Of a stretch of DNA of 64,000 bases, positions 10,242-19,362 are shown piece after piece (position 1 is the first letter of the stretch; every line of letters begins with the position of its first letter). The position numbers and the translations under genes are program-made. The notes beneath the pieces were generated by a model that was given only the letters and a program-made list of their open reading frames with translations, made no database searches and had not been told where the DNA came from. Origin of the DNA: Selenobaculum gibii (lineage in GTDB: Bacteria; Bacillota; Negativicutes; ICN-92133); contig NZ_CP120678.1 in assembly GCF_030273445.1 (NCBI RefSeq), forward strand, positions 87,501-151,500, in the 5' to 3' direction.

Positions 10242-11081
10242 ATGAAGATTGCATTTATTGGTGCAGGAAAAGTTGGTTCTGCAATGGCGATTCTTTTAAG
10301 TTTAAAGGGGTATAAAATTTCTTATATTATGAGTCGAAATGTTGAGTCAGCTGAAAAATTGGCGCAAAGGGTTAAAAGTACGGCGGCTACGGATTTGAAA
10401 AAATTAATACAAGATACCGATGTTATTTTTATTACTACTCCAGATAGAGTAATCAAAGAAATGGCAAAGAAAATTGCTGAAACGGGACTGAAAGCGAGTC
10501 AGCAATACGTATTTCATGTATGTGGATCCCAAAGTAGCGAATCATTGATGGTATTAAAGGAAAATGGATGGGTAACTGGTTCTATGCATCCGTTGCAAGC
10601 TTTTGCTGATATAGATATGGCGGTAAATATACTACCGCAAACCTACTTTGCGCTGGATGGAGATGAAAAAGCGGTTGCCCTTGCTGAACGAATTGTAGAA
10701 TCTATAGGTGGGAAATCTTTTTTTGTGCCAAGTCAATATCGCGCATTATATCATGCCGCAGCATGTATTGCCTCAAATTATACGGTGACGTTAATGCATG
10801 TTGCAACGCAATTGTTTGAAAAGTTCGGTATTAAAGAAGAGGCTGCAATTGCGGCACTTATGCCAATTATGAAAGGAACTTTAGCGAATATTGAATCGAA
10901 GGGGACGATCAATGCCTTAACAGGTCCGATTGTGCGGGGAGATTCGGTAACGATCGAAGCGCATCTTGCTAAGATGCGTCAATATGCACCAAAAGAAGAG
11001 CTAGTTTATAAAGTTCTAGGTAGATACACACAAGAATTTGTGCAAAAAAAAGAAATTTTTAGCAAGAAAGATAGAGAATAA
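10242..11081 (+). CDS. Rossmann-fold/DUF2520 NAD(P)-binding protein
   Basis: This 279-residue protein has an N-terminal Rossmann domain with the dinucleotide motif GAGKVGSA (7-14) and FITTPDRVI at the end of a central strand. The HVCGSQSSESL and TGSMHPLQAF segments are typical of the DUF2520 family. The C-terminal part, from about 155 (YRALYHAAACIASNY), is the all-helical DUF2520 domain that resembles 6-phosphogluconate-dehydrogenase-like C-domains. It is predicted to be an NADP-dependent reductase of unknown substrate. The ATG follows GGAGGGAAGGCT. In other Firmicutes the gene often sits by panB/panC, but those are not here. Confidence 0.87.
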   Translation: MKIAFIGAGKVGSAMAILLSLKGYKISYIMSRNVESAEKLAQRVKSTAATDLKKLIQDTDVIFITTPDRVIKEMAKKIAETGLKASQQYVFHVCGSQSSESLMVLKENGWVTGSMHPLQAFADIDMAVNILPQTYFALDGDEKAVALAERIVESIGGKSFFVPSQYRALYHAAACIASNYTVTLMHVATQLFEKFGIKEEAAIAALMPIMKGTLANIESKGTINALTGPIVRGDSVTIEAHLAKMRQYAPKEELVYKVLGRYTQEFVQKKEIFSKKDRE

Positions 11082-11239
11082 AATAGATAATACTCCTAAA
11101 TAAGAACAAAGGTGCGTTTATAGTGTACTGCATGCTACTTTAATTCCATTAATTAAAATAAATATGTTGTTTTGATGTAAAATATATACTAAAATACATA
11201 TATGAAGATATTTTAGAAGAGAGTTGGAGTGTGAGCAGT

Positions 11240-13213
11240 ATGAATTTACGTAACAGAATGTTAGTTTTTATTCTTTTACCAGTGATTGTGTTGACATCTT
11301 TTTTGAGTTATTACGCGTATCATACGGCAGAAAATTTATTGAGGTCTGAACTTTTGAGAGGAAATAAATTTACGGCGGAGTCTTATAGCAGGAAAATTAA
11401 TGAAGTTTTAGTAAAGCAGGAAGCTGTTGCTTCATCTCTAGCAGCGATTATTGCTGGTAAACAACCGAGTAAACAAGAGATAGCTATTTTAATTAATGAA
11501 GCAAAAAAATCAAATTCTGAAATTTCAAATATTTTAGTTGCATTTGATACAAATGAGTATGTAGATACGGATGGGTGGAATCCACCAGCAGATTATGATG
11601 TAAGGACTAGAGATTGGTATAAAAAGATATTCGCTTCTACAGGAATAACCTATACGGATGTTTATGAATCGGCGAGTAACCATAAACTGATGGCTGATGT
11701 AGGATGTCCGATTGTAGTAAATGGGAAAAAGATCGGTGTAATCGCAATAGATGTGCAAGTAGAGGGTATTTTAAATGTAACAAGCTCAATGAAAAATGGC
11801 GATATTGGTTATGTATTTGTTTTAGATAACAAAGGTAGTTTCATCAGCCATCCTGTTTATACGGCAAAGGAACGGCTACAGACGATAGAAAATGGATCTT
11901 TGGCGGGATTTTTTGAACAAATACAAAAAGAAAAAAATGTTGAAAGGATTATCCCTGTAGAAGGTAAGGATAGAATGTGTCAAGCTGTTTCCATTGGGCA
12001 AACAGGATGGACGTTGGTGACTTCGACTGATTATGATGCGTTGTTTGGTGGCATTAAAGAGATGGCGGTTATTTTAACGATTGCAAGTATTATTGTTATC
12101 ATACTTTTAGGCGGTCTAATTTTATATATTGTTCGCTATATTGTTGGTGCATTAGATAAAATGATTGCTGCATGTGAAGCCTTAGCGGATGGGGATTTTA
12201 GGGAAAAACCTCGCACAGTAATATTAAAAGATGAGATTGGAAGAGTTGCAGATGCCATTATTTTAACGCGGGATAAATTACGTGAGCTGATGAAAAAAGT
12301 AAGTGATTCGGCTGAGCAAGTGGCTGCTGCAAGTGAGGAACTGACTGCAAGTGCATCCCAATCTGCACAAGCATCTAATCAAGTGGCAATTTCAATAACT
12401 AACGTGGCACAAGGTGCAGATGAACAAACTAGAGCATTAGGAAGAACAAAAGAAGTTGTTATGGGTATGGGGAACCAGCTTCAATCATTAGGAAAAACTG
12501 CACAGCGGGTTGCGGAGACAGCAACATCAACGACACAAAAGGCAAGTCATGGTGCACAAGCTGTAAATGAGGCAATTGGGCAAATGAATAGCATTAATCG
12601 AAAAATGGAAGAATCCTCTAAGGTCGTGGCAACTCTTGGTGATAGGTCACAAGAGGTTGGACAGATCGTTGATACGATTTCAGGAATTGCAGGACAGACC
12701 AATTTGTTGGCTCTAAATGCAGCAATTGAGGCAGCACGTGCAGGTGAGCAAGGTCGTGGCTTTGCTGTAGTAGCTGAAGAAGTTCGGAAATTAGCCGAAC
12801 AATCACAAGAAGCAGCAAAACATATTGCCGATTTGATCTCGAATATTCAGGCAGATACGGAAGATGCTGTTCAAGCAATGCAGGAAGGCAATCAAGAAGT
12901 ACAACTCGGCAGTAGTGTAGTCAATAAGACTGGTGAAATTTTTGCTGAAATTGAAACGATGATTCAAGAAGTAAATACACAGGTTGGATTGGCGCATGCA
13001 GCGATGGTTGATATAGATGCAGCAAGCGCAAACATTACACATTCTATAGAAAGTGTAGATGAAATTAGTAAAAATACGAGTTCGGAAGCGCAGAATGTAT
13101 CTGCAGCAACAGAAGAGCAGGCTGCTTCGATGGAAGAAATGTCAACGGCAAGTATGTCTTTGGCAAATCTCGCACAGGATTTACAAAACGCTGTAAACAA
13201 ATTTAAGATATAA
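11240..13213 (+). CDS. Methyl-accepting chemotaxis protein with dCache-type sensor
   Basis: This 657-residue transmembrane receptor signals to CheA/CheW. TM1 is about residues 7-27. A periplasmic dCache_1-type double PAS region covers about 35-275 and contains [20 protein letters not shown] and [13 protein letters not shown], the usual amine/carboxylate-binding Cache strands. TM2 is about 276-300, then HAMP and a long coiled coil. The conserved signalling tip reads [20 protein letters not shown]...[18 protein letters not shown]. The chosen start is ATG 11240, ten bases behind GGAG. A GTG at 11231 is almost on top of that site and is less likely. No che gene is adjacent. The ligand cannot be told from sequence. 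Confidence 0.93.
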   Translation: MNLRNRMLVFILLPVIVLTSFLSYYAYHTAENLLRSELLRGNKFTAESYSRKINEVLVKQEAVASSLAAIIAGKQPSKQEIAILINEAKKSNSEISNILVAFDTNEYVDTDGWNPPADYDVRTRDWYKKIFASTGITYTDVYESASNHKLMADVGCPIVVNGKKIGVIAIDVQVEGILNVTSSMKNGDIGYVFVLDNKGSFISHPVYTAKERLQTIENGSLAGFFEQIQKEKNVERIIPVEGKDRMCQAVSIGQTGWTLVTSTDYDALFGGIKEMAVILTIASIIVIILLGGLILYIVRYIVGALDKMIAACEALADGDFREKPRTVILKDEIGRVADAIILTRDKLRELMKKVSDSAEQVAAASEELTASASQSAQASNQVAISITNVAQGADEQTRALGRTKEVVMGMGNQLQSLGKTAQRVAETATSTTQKASHGAQAVNEAIGQMNSINRKMEESSKVVATLGDRSQEVGQIVDTISGIAGQTNLLALNAAIEAARAGEQGRGFAVVAEEVRKLAEQSQEAAKHIADLISNIQADTEDAVQAMQEGNQEVQLGSSVVNKTGEIFAEIETMIQEVNTQVGLAHAAMVDIDAASANITHSIESVDEISKNTSSEAQNVSAATEEQAASMEEMSTASMSLANLAQDLQNAVNKFKI

Positions 13214-13230
13214 GATTATTTTGGATAAGA

Positions 13231-13267
13231 GAAGGCATCCATGCTTAATTTAAGCATGGATGCCTTC
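13231..13267. terminator. Shared terminator between chemoreceptor and ilvA
   Basis: 17-bp perfect arms (13231-13247 and 13251-13267) have a three-base loop and short T-runs. They lie between the convergent ends of both genes. Confidence 0.9.
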
Positions 13268-13279
13268 TTTATAAATACT

Positions 13280-14521
13280 TTAATATACTTTTTCTATAGT
13301 AAATCCGTTTTTTTCTAAGGCGGATACTACGCGATCGACGTGATCTTGTCCTTGTGTTTCGACGGTTACTTCAAGTTGTACTTTTTTAAAGCTATCAGTA
13401 ACTTTTGCTTGATTATGATCAAGCTTTATAACGTTGGCATTTGCTTGAGCAAGAATGTCGGCAACTTTTAATAATTGACCTGGTTTATCTGGTAAATTTA
13501 CAGTAAAGCAGAATACGCGTCCGCGCGCAATTAAGGCTTTATCAATTAAAGCAGAAATTGTTGAGATGTCAATGTTTCCTCCACTTACGATTGGAACGAC
13601 TTTCTTGTTTTTAAAACTAAGCTTATTCAAAGCAGCTAAAGAGAGGACCCCTGCGCCTTCTGCAATTAATTTATGCTTTTCAATTAAGGAAAGAAGTGCG
13701 GACATTATATCAAATTCTGATACGGTAATAACTTCATCTACGTACTTTTGAATGAAAGCAAAAGTCAAGTCGCCAGGAGTTTTAACAGCAGTTCCTTCAG
13801 CGACGGTATCTACTTCTTTTAATGAGGATACTTTGCCGCGTGAAAGTGAATATTTCATACAAGCTGCCCCTTCAGGTTCAACTCCGATGATTTTTACATG
13901 GGGATTGATTGCCTTACTGGCAAGTGCAACACCACTGGCAAAGCCACCACCGCCAATTGGGACAAGGATCGCATCTACATCTTTTAATTGATGATAAATT
14001 TCGATAGCAGTTGTTCCTTGCCCAAGCAATACTTCAACATCGTTGAATGGGTGGATAAAAACATAGCCGTGTTCTTTTTGCAATTCTAGTGATTTTGCAT
14101 AAGCATCATCATAGCTATCGCCAGATAGTACGACTTCAGCACCGTAGCTGCGTGTTGCTTCCACTTTAATAATTGGTGTTGTTGCAGGCATTGTAATAAC
14201 TGCCTTTACTCCAAGCTGCTGTGCCGCATAGGCTACGCCTTGCGCATGATTACCAGCGGATGCAGTAATTACTCCTTTTGCTTTTTCTATTTCGGATAAT
14301 TGACTGATTTTATTGTAAGCACCGCGCAATTTGAAAGAGCCGGTGTTTTGTAAATTCTCGGGTTTAATAAAAACTTCGTTTTTGCAGGCTTTGCTAAAAA
14401 AAGGACTATAAATTAGTTCAGTTTTTTTGATTACTCCGTCTAGTTGTTTTGCAGCTCGGTAGACATCGGAAATAGATGTATTGGCAACAATTGATTCAAT
14501 AGATGTTTGTTCGGTTGACAT
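13280..14521 (-). CDS. ilvA: Threonine ammonia-lyase with C-terminal ACT-like domain
   Basis: This 413-residue PLP enzyme turns threonine into 2-oxobutanoate and ammonia, the first step toward isoleucine. The catalytic Lys is K64 in GSFKLRGAYN. The phosphate-binding Gly run GGGGFASG and the late VVPIVSGGNID are typical of the fold. The C-terminal 80 residues (FTVNLPDKPGQLLKVADILAQ) are a single ACT-like domain, as in the medium-length form; the classical E. coli IlvA has two such modules and is longer. Catabolic TdcB lacks this tail. The ATG at 14521 follows GGGAGG. It has its own promoter (14611-14640). Acetolactate synthase, the next step of the pathway, is at 36888. Confidence 0.93.
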   Translation of the reverse strand: MSTEQTSIESIVANTSISDVYRAAKQLDGVIKKTELIYSPFFSKACKNEVFIKPENLQNTGSFKLRGAYNKISQLSEIEKAKGVITASAGNHAQGVAYAAQQLGVKAVITMPATTPIIKVEATRSYGAEVVLSGDSYDDAYAKSLELQKEHGYVFIHPFNDVEVLLGQGTTAIEIYHQLKDVDAILVPIGGGGFASGVALASKAINPHVKIIGVEPEGAACMKYSLSRGKVSSLKEVDTVAEGTAVKTPGDLTFAFIQKYVDEVITVSEFDIMSALLSLIEKHKLIAEGAGVLSLAALNKLSFKNKKVVPIVSGGNIDISTISALIDKALIARGRVFCFTVNLPDKPGQLLKVADILAQANANVIKLDHNQAKVTDSFKKVQLEVTVETQGQDHVDRVVSALEKNGFTIEKVY

Positions 14522-14547
14522 AATATAAACCTCCCGGATAAAAATAA

Positions 14548-14640
14548 CTCATTCTTGAATAGATTCAAGAACGAGCTTTTAAGCAATGTGCCCAATAAAT
14601 GTTTTCATCAATTCTAGCACTGATTTATTCTCAGTGTCAA
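14548..14640 (-). promoter_or_regulatory. ilvA promoter, internal inverted repeat and leader hairpin
   Basis: On the minus strand, TTGACA (14640-14635) is 18 bp from TAGAAT (14616-14611), with an extended TGC before the -10. The spacer itself contains inverted CACTGA/TCAGTG arms (about 14618-14637), a possible operator. The leader then folds a 13-bp stem (14563-14575 with 14548-14560, one G-U pair) followed by TTATTTTT and the ribosome site. I see no T-box motif. The remaining gap to 14890 (which includes the Usp promoter region) shows nothing else that I can name. Confidence 0.65.
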
Positions 14641-14889
14641 GATTTTTACTTTAATTTTTATTGCTATTCTACTTGTCTGAGGTTAACGATGTTTGATGCT
14701 TCGTCAGTCCTTAGAGGATGTGTCTTCTTTTAATGGAAGTTCAGATTCTGCTGAAAACAACCTTGTTTATAGGACCGTACTGATTTTTACAAAAAAAGAG
14801 GTTTTTTTTGAAGAAAACAGGAATAAATTAACGAATGACGAAATAGTATCTGTATAAAGGTAGATAAAATATGATATGCGGGGGGAGTA

Positions 14890-15351
14890 ATGATGAAAGA
14901 AATGAAACGCATCTTAGTACCAGTAGATGGTTCAAATAGCGCTTGTAAGGCAGTAGATTATGCTTTTTGTCTAGCTGCAAAAAGTGGAGCTGAGATTGAC
15001 TTTTTATATATTGCAAATGTGAATGCAGCGGTTGGCGGATATCGCTTGGCAAATAATACTTGTTTTCCACAAGAAGTGCTTGACTCCGTGTTTAAAGTAG
15101 GGGAAGCTGTACTTGATCGCATTTTTAGCCGTATGCCGGAAGGGATAAAAGCAAAACGTAAGGTTGTTGGTGGTATTCCTACGTCGGCAATTTTAGAGTA
15201 TGCTGAAGAAAATAAGGCTGATATGATTATCGTAGGTAGCCGTGGGCTTAGCATGGTAAAAGGGGCTTTGCTTGGTAGTGTTAGTCAACATTTAGTTGAA
15301 TATGCATCTTGTCCTGTAATGGTAGTAAAAGAAAACAATAAAATGGATTGA
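14890..15351 (+). CDS. Universal stress protein UspA family
   Basis: This 153-residue cytoplasmic protein has the Usp alpha/beta fold. It begins KRILVPVDGSNSACKAVDYA and ends with the ATP-binding G-2x-G-9x-G-S motif, GSRGLSMVKGALLGS, then CPVMVVK. ATP-binding Usp proteins usually dimerise and act in stress survival; the exact role is unknown. The ATG at 14890 (or the next codon, also ATG) follows GGGGGGAG. The second Usp gene begins 21 bp after its stop, so the two are one transcript and probably arose by duplication. Confidence 0.92.
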   Translation: MMKEMKRILVPVDGSNSACKAVDYAFCLAAKSGAEIDFLYIANVNAAVGGYRLANNTCFPQEVLDSVFKVGEAVLDRIFSRMPEGIKAKRKVVGGIPTSAILEYAEENKADMIIVGSRGLSMVKGALLGSVSQHLVEYASCPVMVVKENNKMD

Positions 15352-15372
15352 TTGATTAAAAAGGAGGAGCAT

Positions 15373-15798
15373 ATGATGGGATTTAAACGTATTTTAGTGC
15401 CGATTGATGGTTCGGAAATTTCGGAAAGAACCGTAGAACAGGCAATTTATTTGGCAGAAATTAATCAAGCAAAATTGGATTTTCTTTATGTAGCCAATAT
15501 CAATCAGTTAGCAATTAACGCCTGCTTATCGGAAGCTATTTTGGAAGCTGTGACGAAGGCTGGAAATGTAATTCTAGATAGAGCAATTGAAAAAGTCCCA
15601 AAAGATTTAATCCAAGTTGAAGGATATACGGAAACTGGTTCGCCAGCTGTGGCTATTTTAGAATTTGCAGAAAAAATGGATAGTGATCTTATTGTCATTG
15701 GGTCGCGTGGATTAGGCTTAGTCAAAGGTGTACTTTTAGGTAGTGTAAGTCAGCATGTTGTTGAGCGTGCTAAATGTCCAGTAATCGTAGTAAAGTAG
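15373..15798 (+). CDS. Universal stress protein UspA family, second copy
   Basis: This 141-residue Usp has the same layout as its neighbour: FKRILVPIDGSEISERTVEQA at the start, GSRGLGLVKGVLLGS near the end and CPVIVVK at the end. The start is taken as ATG 15373 (or ATG 15376), 5 to 8 bases behind AAGGAGG. An upstream in-frame TTG at 15352 would put that ribosome site inside the gene and is rejected. It likely forms homodimers, or heterodimers with the first copy; that is inference. Confidence 0.92.
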   Translation: MMGFKRILVPIDGSEISERTVEQAIYLAEINQAKLDFLYVANINQLAINACLSEAILEAVTKAGNVILDRAIEKVPKDLIQVEGYTETGSPAVAILEFAEKMDSDLIVIGSRGLGLVKGVLLGSVSQHVVERAKCPVIVVK

Positions 15799-15812
15799 AA
15801 TACATAAATAGT

Positions 15813-15844
15813 AAATAGGCAGAAATGTTTCTGCCTATTTTTTG
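15813..15844 (+). terminator. Terminator of the usp pair
   Basis: AAATAGGCAGAAA (15813-15825) pairs with TTTCTGCCTATTT (15828-15840) and is followed by Ts. The rest of the gap up to 16155 is very AT-rich and holds the operator-like word listed next. Confidence 0.88.
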
Positions 15845-15969
15845 TTCTAATAGAATCTTTAATTATTAATTTGAGGCTAATAGGATTAAAAGGAAATAAA
15901 TTTTTAAAATTTAAAAATAAAAAATTTTTAGGTTAAAGCAGGAGTTTAAAAAATTTTGTCTAATTATTA

Positions 15970-15986
15970 ATAATAATTATTAATTA
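15970..15986. promoter_or_regulatory. AT-rich operator-like word shared with the rubrerythrin promoter
   Basis: ATAATAATTATTAATTA here is identical over 17 bases to 39255-39271 just downstream of the rubrerythrin promoter. Its core, TAATAATTATTA, is palindromic and resembles Fur/PerR boxes. It lies about 170 bp before desulfoferrodoxin. A possible promoter lies between the two (TTAGAC near 16071, TATAAA near 16096). Chance similarity in AT-rich DNA is possible. Confidence 0.35.
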
Positions 15987-16155
15987 CTATTTAAAATTGA
16001 TTGATGATTATCTTTTTTGCTAAAGGCTAATTTTTAGTAAAATAAGCCTTCACCAAAGCAATGAAGGAAGTTAGACTGATAAATTTAGTGGGAATATAAA
16101 GCACTATATAAATCAGCCAATAAAAATTTAAGTTAAATAATTAGGAGGAAAAGTG

Positions 16156-16602
16156 ATGACAAAAGAATTAAAATTCTATAGATGCTTAGATTGTGGGTAT
16201 GTATTAGAAGTATTGGATTTTGGTACAAGACAGGTAATTACAAAGGGGGAATCTTTTGCAAAATCAACAACGATTGCTGATGCAAAATTGATTTGCTGCA
16301 ATAAGGAAATGGAACTTTTAGTACCGAATACAGTGGATGCATCTGCTGAAAAACATTTGCCGGTGGTAGAATTTTTAGAAGGCGGAAAGATTTCCGTAAA
16401 AGTTGGTTCCGTTACGCATCCAATGATTGAAAGTCACTATATTAAATGGATTACTATTGCAAGTGGGGATAAAGTACAGCGCGTAATTTTAGATCCAGGT
16501 CAAGCGCCAGAAGCGATTTTTGATATTGGTGGAGAAATTGATGTAAATGTATATGCGTATTGTAATTTGCATGGTCTATGGAAAACAAGCGCTAAAAAAT
16601 AA
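16156..16602 (+). CDS. dfx: Desulfoferrodoxin (superoxide reductase, two-iron type)
   Basis: This 148-residue cytoplasmic enzyme reduces superoxide to peroxide without releasing oxygen. The N-terminal desulforedoxin-like centre has C10, C13, C47 and C48. The active Fe(His)4Cys site is complete: E65-K66-H67 (EKHLPV), H88 (THPM), H94, C136 and H139 (CNLHG). Residues between the two cysteine pairs number 33, roughly twice the usual spacing, so centre I carries an insertion. The start is ATG 16156, seven bases behind AGGAGG; a GTG one codon earlier is too close to it. Electrons probably come from rubredoxin-type donors. It fits with the rubrerythrins at 39314 and 52348. Confidence 0.93.
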   Translation: MTKELKFYRCLDCGYVLEVLDFGTRQVITKGESFAKSTTIADAKLICCNKEMELLVPNTVDASAEKHLPVVEFLEGGKISVKVGSVTHPMIESHYIKWITIASGDKVQRVILDPGQAPEAIFDIGGEIDVNVYAYCNLHGLWKTSAKK

Positions 16603-16632
16603 TGGAAGATAAATGAGAGACAAAATACTAAT

Positions 16633-16665
16633 AAAAATAGGCGGGAACTTCCCGCCTATTTTTTA
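16633..16665 (+). terminator. Terminator of desulfoferrodoxin
   Basis: AAAAATAGGCGGG (16633-16645) pairs with CCCGCCTATTTTT (16651-16663), then T. Confidence 0.9.
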
Positions 16666-16695
16666 TTAGCATTTTGTTGGACGAAAATAAAAAAC

Positions 16696-16723
16696 ACGGC
16701 TGTTTTATTTTTAAAACAGCCGT
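16696..16723. terminator. Hairpin between desulfoferrodoxin and mscS
   Basis: ACGGCTGTTTTA (16696-16707) pairs with TAAAACAGCCGT (16712-16723). On the minus strand it is flanked by T-rich sequence (TTTTTTATTTTCG), so it can end the mscS transcript. Confidence 0.8.
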
Positions 16724-16745
16724 ATTATATCAGAAAATATGGGGT

Positions 16746-17801
16746 TTATTCTTTACTTTCCATTTGAATCGTTCGAATTGGGAATGGAATATTTATTCCA
16801 TCTTGACGATATCTGGCGGTCAGGGCTTTAATGAATTCATGTTTTAGTACATGTTGATTTACAAAGCTTCCAGAATGCAAAATTACATTAAAATTGATGC
16901 TGGAATCAGCAAAGGTATGAAATCGAACCAGTGGATGATAGTTCTCAAGTGTTGGCTCAAACTTTTCCATTGTCTTTTTGGCTACATCTAAAGTGATTCT
17001 TTCTACTTCATCTAAATTGCTATCATAGCTGACTCCCACAGGAACAACGATGGCAATATCTTGTGCAGGCATACTATAGTTTGTTAAAATTGCGGAGGCA
17101 ATCTGCTGATTTGGAATGACAATTACATTCTTTGTCGAGGCTTCAATTGTAGTAAACCGCCAAGAGATATCTTGAACTCGACCTTCTTGTCCGTTGCTAA
17201 GGCGGATGTAGTCTCCGAGGCGAATTTGTTTTGATAAAATAAGGTGAATCCCAGCAAAGATATTTGCGAGCATATCTTGTAGACCAAGAGCTAATGCCAT
17301 ACCCCCAATACCTAATGCAGTGATAATCGGCGTAATAGAGATTCCATAAGATTGAAGCAGAATCAGTGCACCCATTACGTAAATAGAAATTTCAACGATG
17401 TTGGTTAATAATGTTGTTTTGGGCATATTACTATCATTGGCTTGCGTATGCATATCGATAACTCCAACCGCGATTCTTGCCAGTACACGTGTTATCGTAA
17501 AGAAAATAATGCCTAATAAAATATTGGAAAGAAAATCTTGTAGCTTTGGTGTCATATTGTCAAGTGAAGTCAAGGTCCAGTACAAGCCTATACCCGAGCA
17601 TAAGGAAATAGGAACTCCTTTTAATGCATGGGAGAGGACAAGATGTAAATTTTGTGGACTATCATTCAAACGACTATGGATTTTCATATTGACAAAACGA
17701 TTGATTGCCAGACCGATAATAAGGGCAATAATCTGAATGCAGACGGGAAGCCAAAGGACTTCAATAATATGCTCCCAATTTATATGTAGAAACTCGTTCA
17801 T
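16746..17801 (-). CDS. Small-conductance mechanosensitive channel, MscS family
   Basis: This 351-residue inner-membrane channel opens under tension on osmotic downshock. Hydrophobic segments lie near residues 10-30, 55-75, 85-110 and 130-155. The pore-lining TM3 follows (ITALGIGGMALALGLQDMLANIFAG), with the Gly/Ala pattern of MscS. Next come the beta domain GDYIRLSNGQEGRVQDISWRFTTI and a cytosolic alpha/beta tail. The start is ATG 17801 behind AGGAGGTTTTAT; an upstream in-frame start at 17858 would place that ribosome site inside the gene. It has an extra N-terminal helix compared with E. coli MscS. It is monocistronic. Confidence 0.92.
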   Translation of the reverse strand: MNEFLHINWEHIIEVLWLPVCIQIIALIIGLAINRFVNMKIHSRLNDSPQNLHLVLSHALKGVPISLCSGIGLYWTLTSLDNMTPKLQDFLSNILLGIIFFTITRVLARIAVGVIDMHTQANDSNMPKTTLLTNIVEISIYVMGALILLQSYGISITPIITALGIGGMALALGLQDMLANIFAGIHLILSKQIRLGDYIRLSNGQEGRVQDISWRFTTIEASTKNVIVIPNQQIASAILTNYSMPAQDIAIVVPVGVSYDSNLDEVERITLDVAKKTMEKFEPTLENYHPLVRFHTFADSSINFNVILHSGSFVNQHVLKHEFIKALTARYRQDGINIPFPIRTIQMESKE

Positions 17802-17932
17802 ATAAAACCTCCTAAAACTATTATCTGCTATTATACTACATATTAATATAAAATCCATGTTAAGTTTTTCAAAATATACATTTGGTATTTACTTCTTAAT
17901 TGTTATAATATAGAGAAAAGAAAGGATAGTTG

Positions 17933-18237
17933 ATGATGGAACTTTCAGTAGGAAATAGAAAAATAACATTTCGATTATGGTGGAGAGTATAAATTGGGGT
18001 GGACATTGGCGAGTAATTATTGGATATGATACGATGAATACAGAGCAGACACATGATGATATATTGATTATGATGGATAGTTACGATGTTGCGGATCATA
18101 AGCAGGATGGTTATGTTGTGTAATCAATGGAAAAATTTTATTATACTTGGGTTAATATCAATATGTTACCAACAGAGCAAAAAGTTCAGCAATGGTTAAC
18201 AGTTAACCCTATTAAAATGATGGAGGATATTTTATGA
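17933..18237 (+). pseudogene. Decayed C39-like papain-fold peptidase gene
   Basis: A promoter-like TTGGTA (17882) and TATAAT (17904) and the site AAAGGAT precede ATG 17933, whose frame stops after 19 codons. From 17977 another frame reads GGHWRVIIGYDTMNTEQ, DDILIMMDSYDVADHKQDGY, stops at TAA (18120-18122) and continues in the same frame as SMEKFYYTWVNINMLP to 18237. The GHWRVIIGYD...DPYD-like...DGY pattern is that of C39-like domains, with the catalytic His in GGHW. One frameshift, probable loss of the catalytic Cys region and one internal stop make it a remnant. Its end overlaps the start of the GNAT gene by four bases. Confidence 0.72.
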
Positions 18238-18743
18238 ATAAGATAATAAAACAATCAGAAAAATTAAGATTTCGCCAAGCGGAAGAAGCGGATTTAGATT
18301 ATATTATGGAAACAGAAAATGATGTAGAGAATGTGACCTATATTATTCCGTATTCACGTGAGGTCCACGCTGCTTCTCTTCATACAAAGGATGAGATTCA
18401 TATCATCGTTGAAACTGCTGATGGAAGCGAAAAAGTTGGCTTTTTGATGATTGCAGGCCTGGATAATCCATTCAAAGAAATTGAATTTAGGCGAATTATC
18501 ATGGCGGTGAAGGGAAAAGGTTATGGTAGAGAAACGATGAAATTGTTAAAAGCGTGGGCTTTTGAGGATTTAAGATACCATCGTGCATGGTTAGATTGTA
18601 AAGATTACAATGAAAGAGCGTTACATTTATATGAATCTGAGGGGTTTGTTCGTGAAGGGTTGATTCGTGAAACGATTATTTGGAATGGTAAGTATGAATC
18701 TTTAGTGATTTTGGGGATTTTAGAAAATGAGTATAAAAAATAG
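18234..18743 (+). CDS. GNAT-family N-acetyltransferase
   Basis: This 169-residue cytoplasmic protein has an acetyl-CoA fold of the RimJ/SpeG type. LRFRQAEEADLDYIM forms the first strand and helix. The pyrophosphate-binding loop region is VKGKGYGRETMKLLKAWAF, with G-x-G-x-G and a helix after it. The last strands read HRAWLDCKDYNERALHLYESEGFVREG, with the N-x-R-A-x-x-L-Y-x-x-x-G-F signature. The substrate is unknown. ATG 18234 follows GGAGG. It overlaps the CYTH gene by 17 bp, which implies cotranscription and perhaps translational coupling. Confidence 0.88.
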   Translation: MNKIIKQSEKLRFRQAEEADLDYIMETENDVENVTYIIPYSREVHAASLHTKDEIHIIVETADGSEKVGFLMIAGLDNPFKEIEFRRIIMAVKGKGYGRETMKLLKAWAFEDLRYHRAWLDCKDYNERALHLYESEGFVREGLIRETIIWNGKYESLVILGILENEYKK

Positions 18744-19356
18744 TGAAATTGAGCTAAAGTTAAAAGTTGCGGACCCAAACGAGTGGAATGCAATTGCAAA
18801 CTATGTAAAACAACTAAAAAATTGTATAAGTATTGAACAACTTGATTTATCAGCGATATATTATGATACTGTTGATAAGTTACTAAGCAAAAATAGGGTG
18901 GCCTATCGGGTGCGAAGAGAAAATAATCAATGGATATCTACAATAAAGGGTGGAGGTTCAGTAACGAATGGTATACATAAACGGATAGAATATAATATGC
19001 CAGTAGAAAGTGGGCGTCCGGATTTGAATGTTTTTCCTCGACTTCCAGTGGATGAAGTGACCGAGGCAATACTAAGACAGAGTAATTTGTATGCTGTTTT
19101 ACAGACTGATTTTACTCGTCAGGCGATAACGGTAACATTTAATGAAAGTAAAATTGAAATTGCATTAGATAAAGGGAAAATTTATGCAGATGGCAAAGAG
19201 TGCCCTATCTTAGAGGTTGAGATTGAATTGATATCTGGAAGAGAAGAGAGCCTTTTGCAATTGGGTGATATGTTAATCAACAGATTTTCCCTTGAACGAG
19301 AAGAATATAGTAAATTTGCTCGTGGACTTATGTTGTCTGGAAAATTAAAGACATAA
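18727..19356 (+). CDS. CYTH-domain triphosphate tunnel protein (inorganic triphosphatase-like)
   Basis: This 209-residue protein is made of a single CYTH beta-barrel. The N-terminal ExExK signature is E7, E9 and K11 (EIELKLK). Further tunnel-facing residues are in YYDT, YRVRRE, STIKG, IEIALDKGKIY and EVEIELISG. Bacterial relatives hydrolyse inorganic triphosphate with Mg or Mn. It lacks the C-terminal CHAD domain of longer forms such as YgiF. ATG 18727 lies inside the end of the GNAT gene. It is followed by a long terminator hairpin. Confidence 0.88.
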   Translation: MSIKNSEIELKLKVADPNEWNAIANYVKQLKNCISIEQLDLSAIYYDTVDKLLSKNRVAYRVRRENNQWISTIKGGGSVTNGIHKRIEYNMPVESGRPDLNVFPRLPVDEVTEAILRQSNLYAVLQTDFTRQAITVTFNESKIEIALDKGKIYADGKECPILEVEIELISGREESLLQLGDMLINRFSLEREEYSKFARGLMLSGKLKT

Positions 19357-19362
19357 TACATT

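Noticed and set aside
14522-14640. T-box leader before ilvA
   Set aside because: No AGGGTGG-type antiterminator or stem I motifs are present.
15352-15372. TTG start of the second Usp gene
   Set aside because: The ribosome site AAGGAGG lies downstream of it and points to ATG 15373 or 15376.
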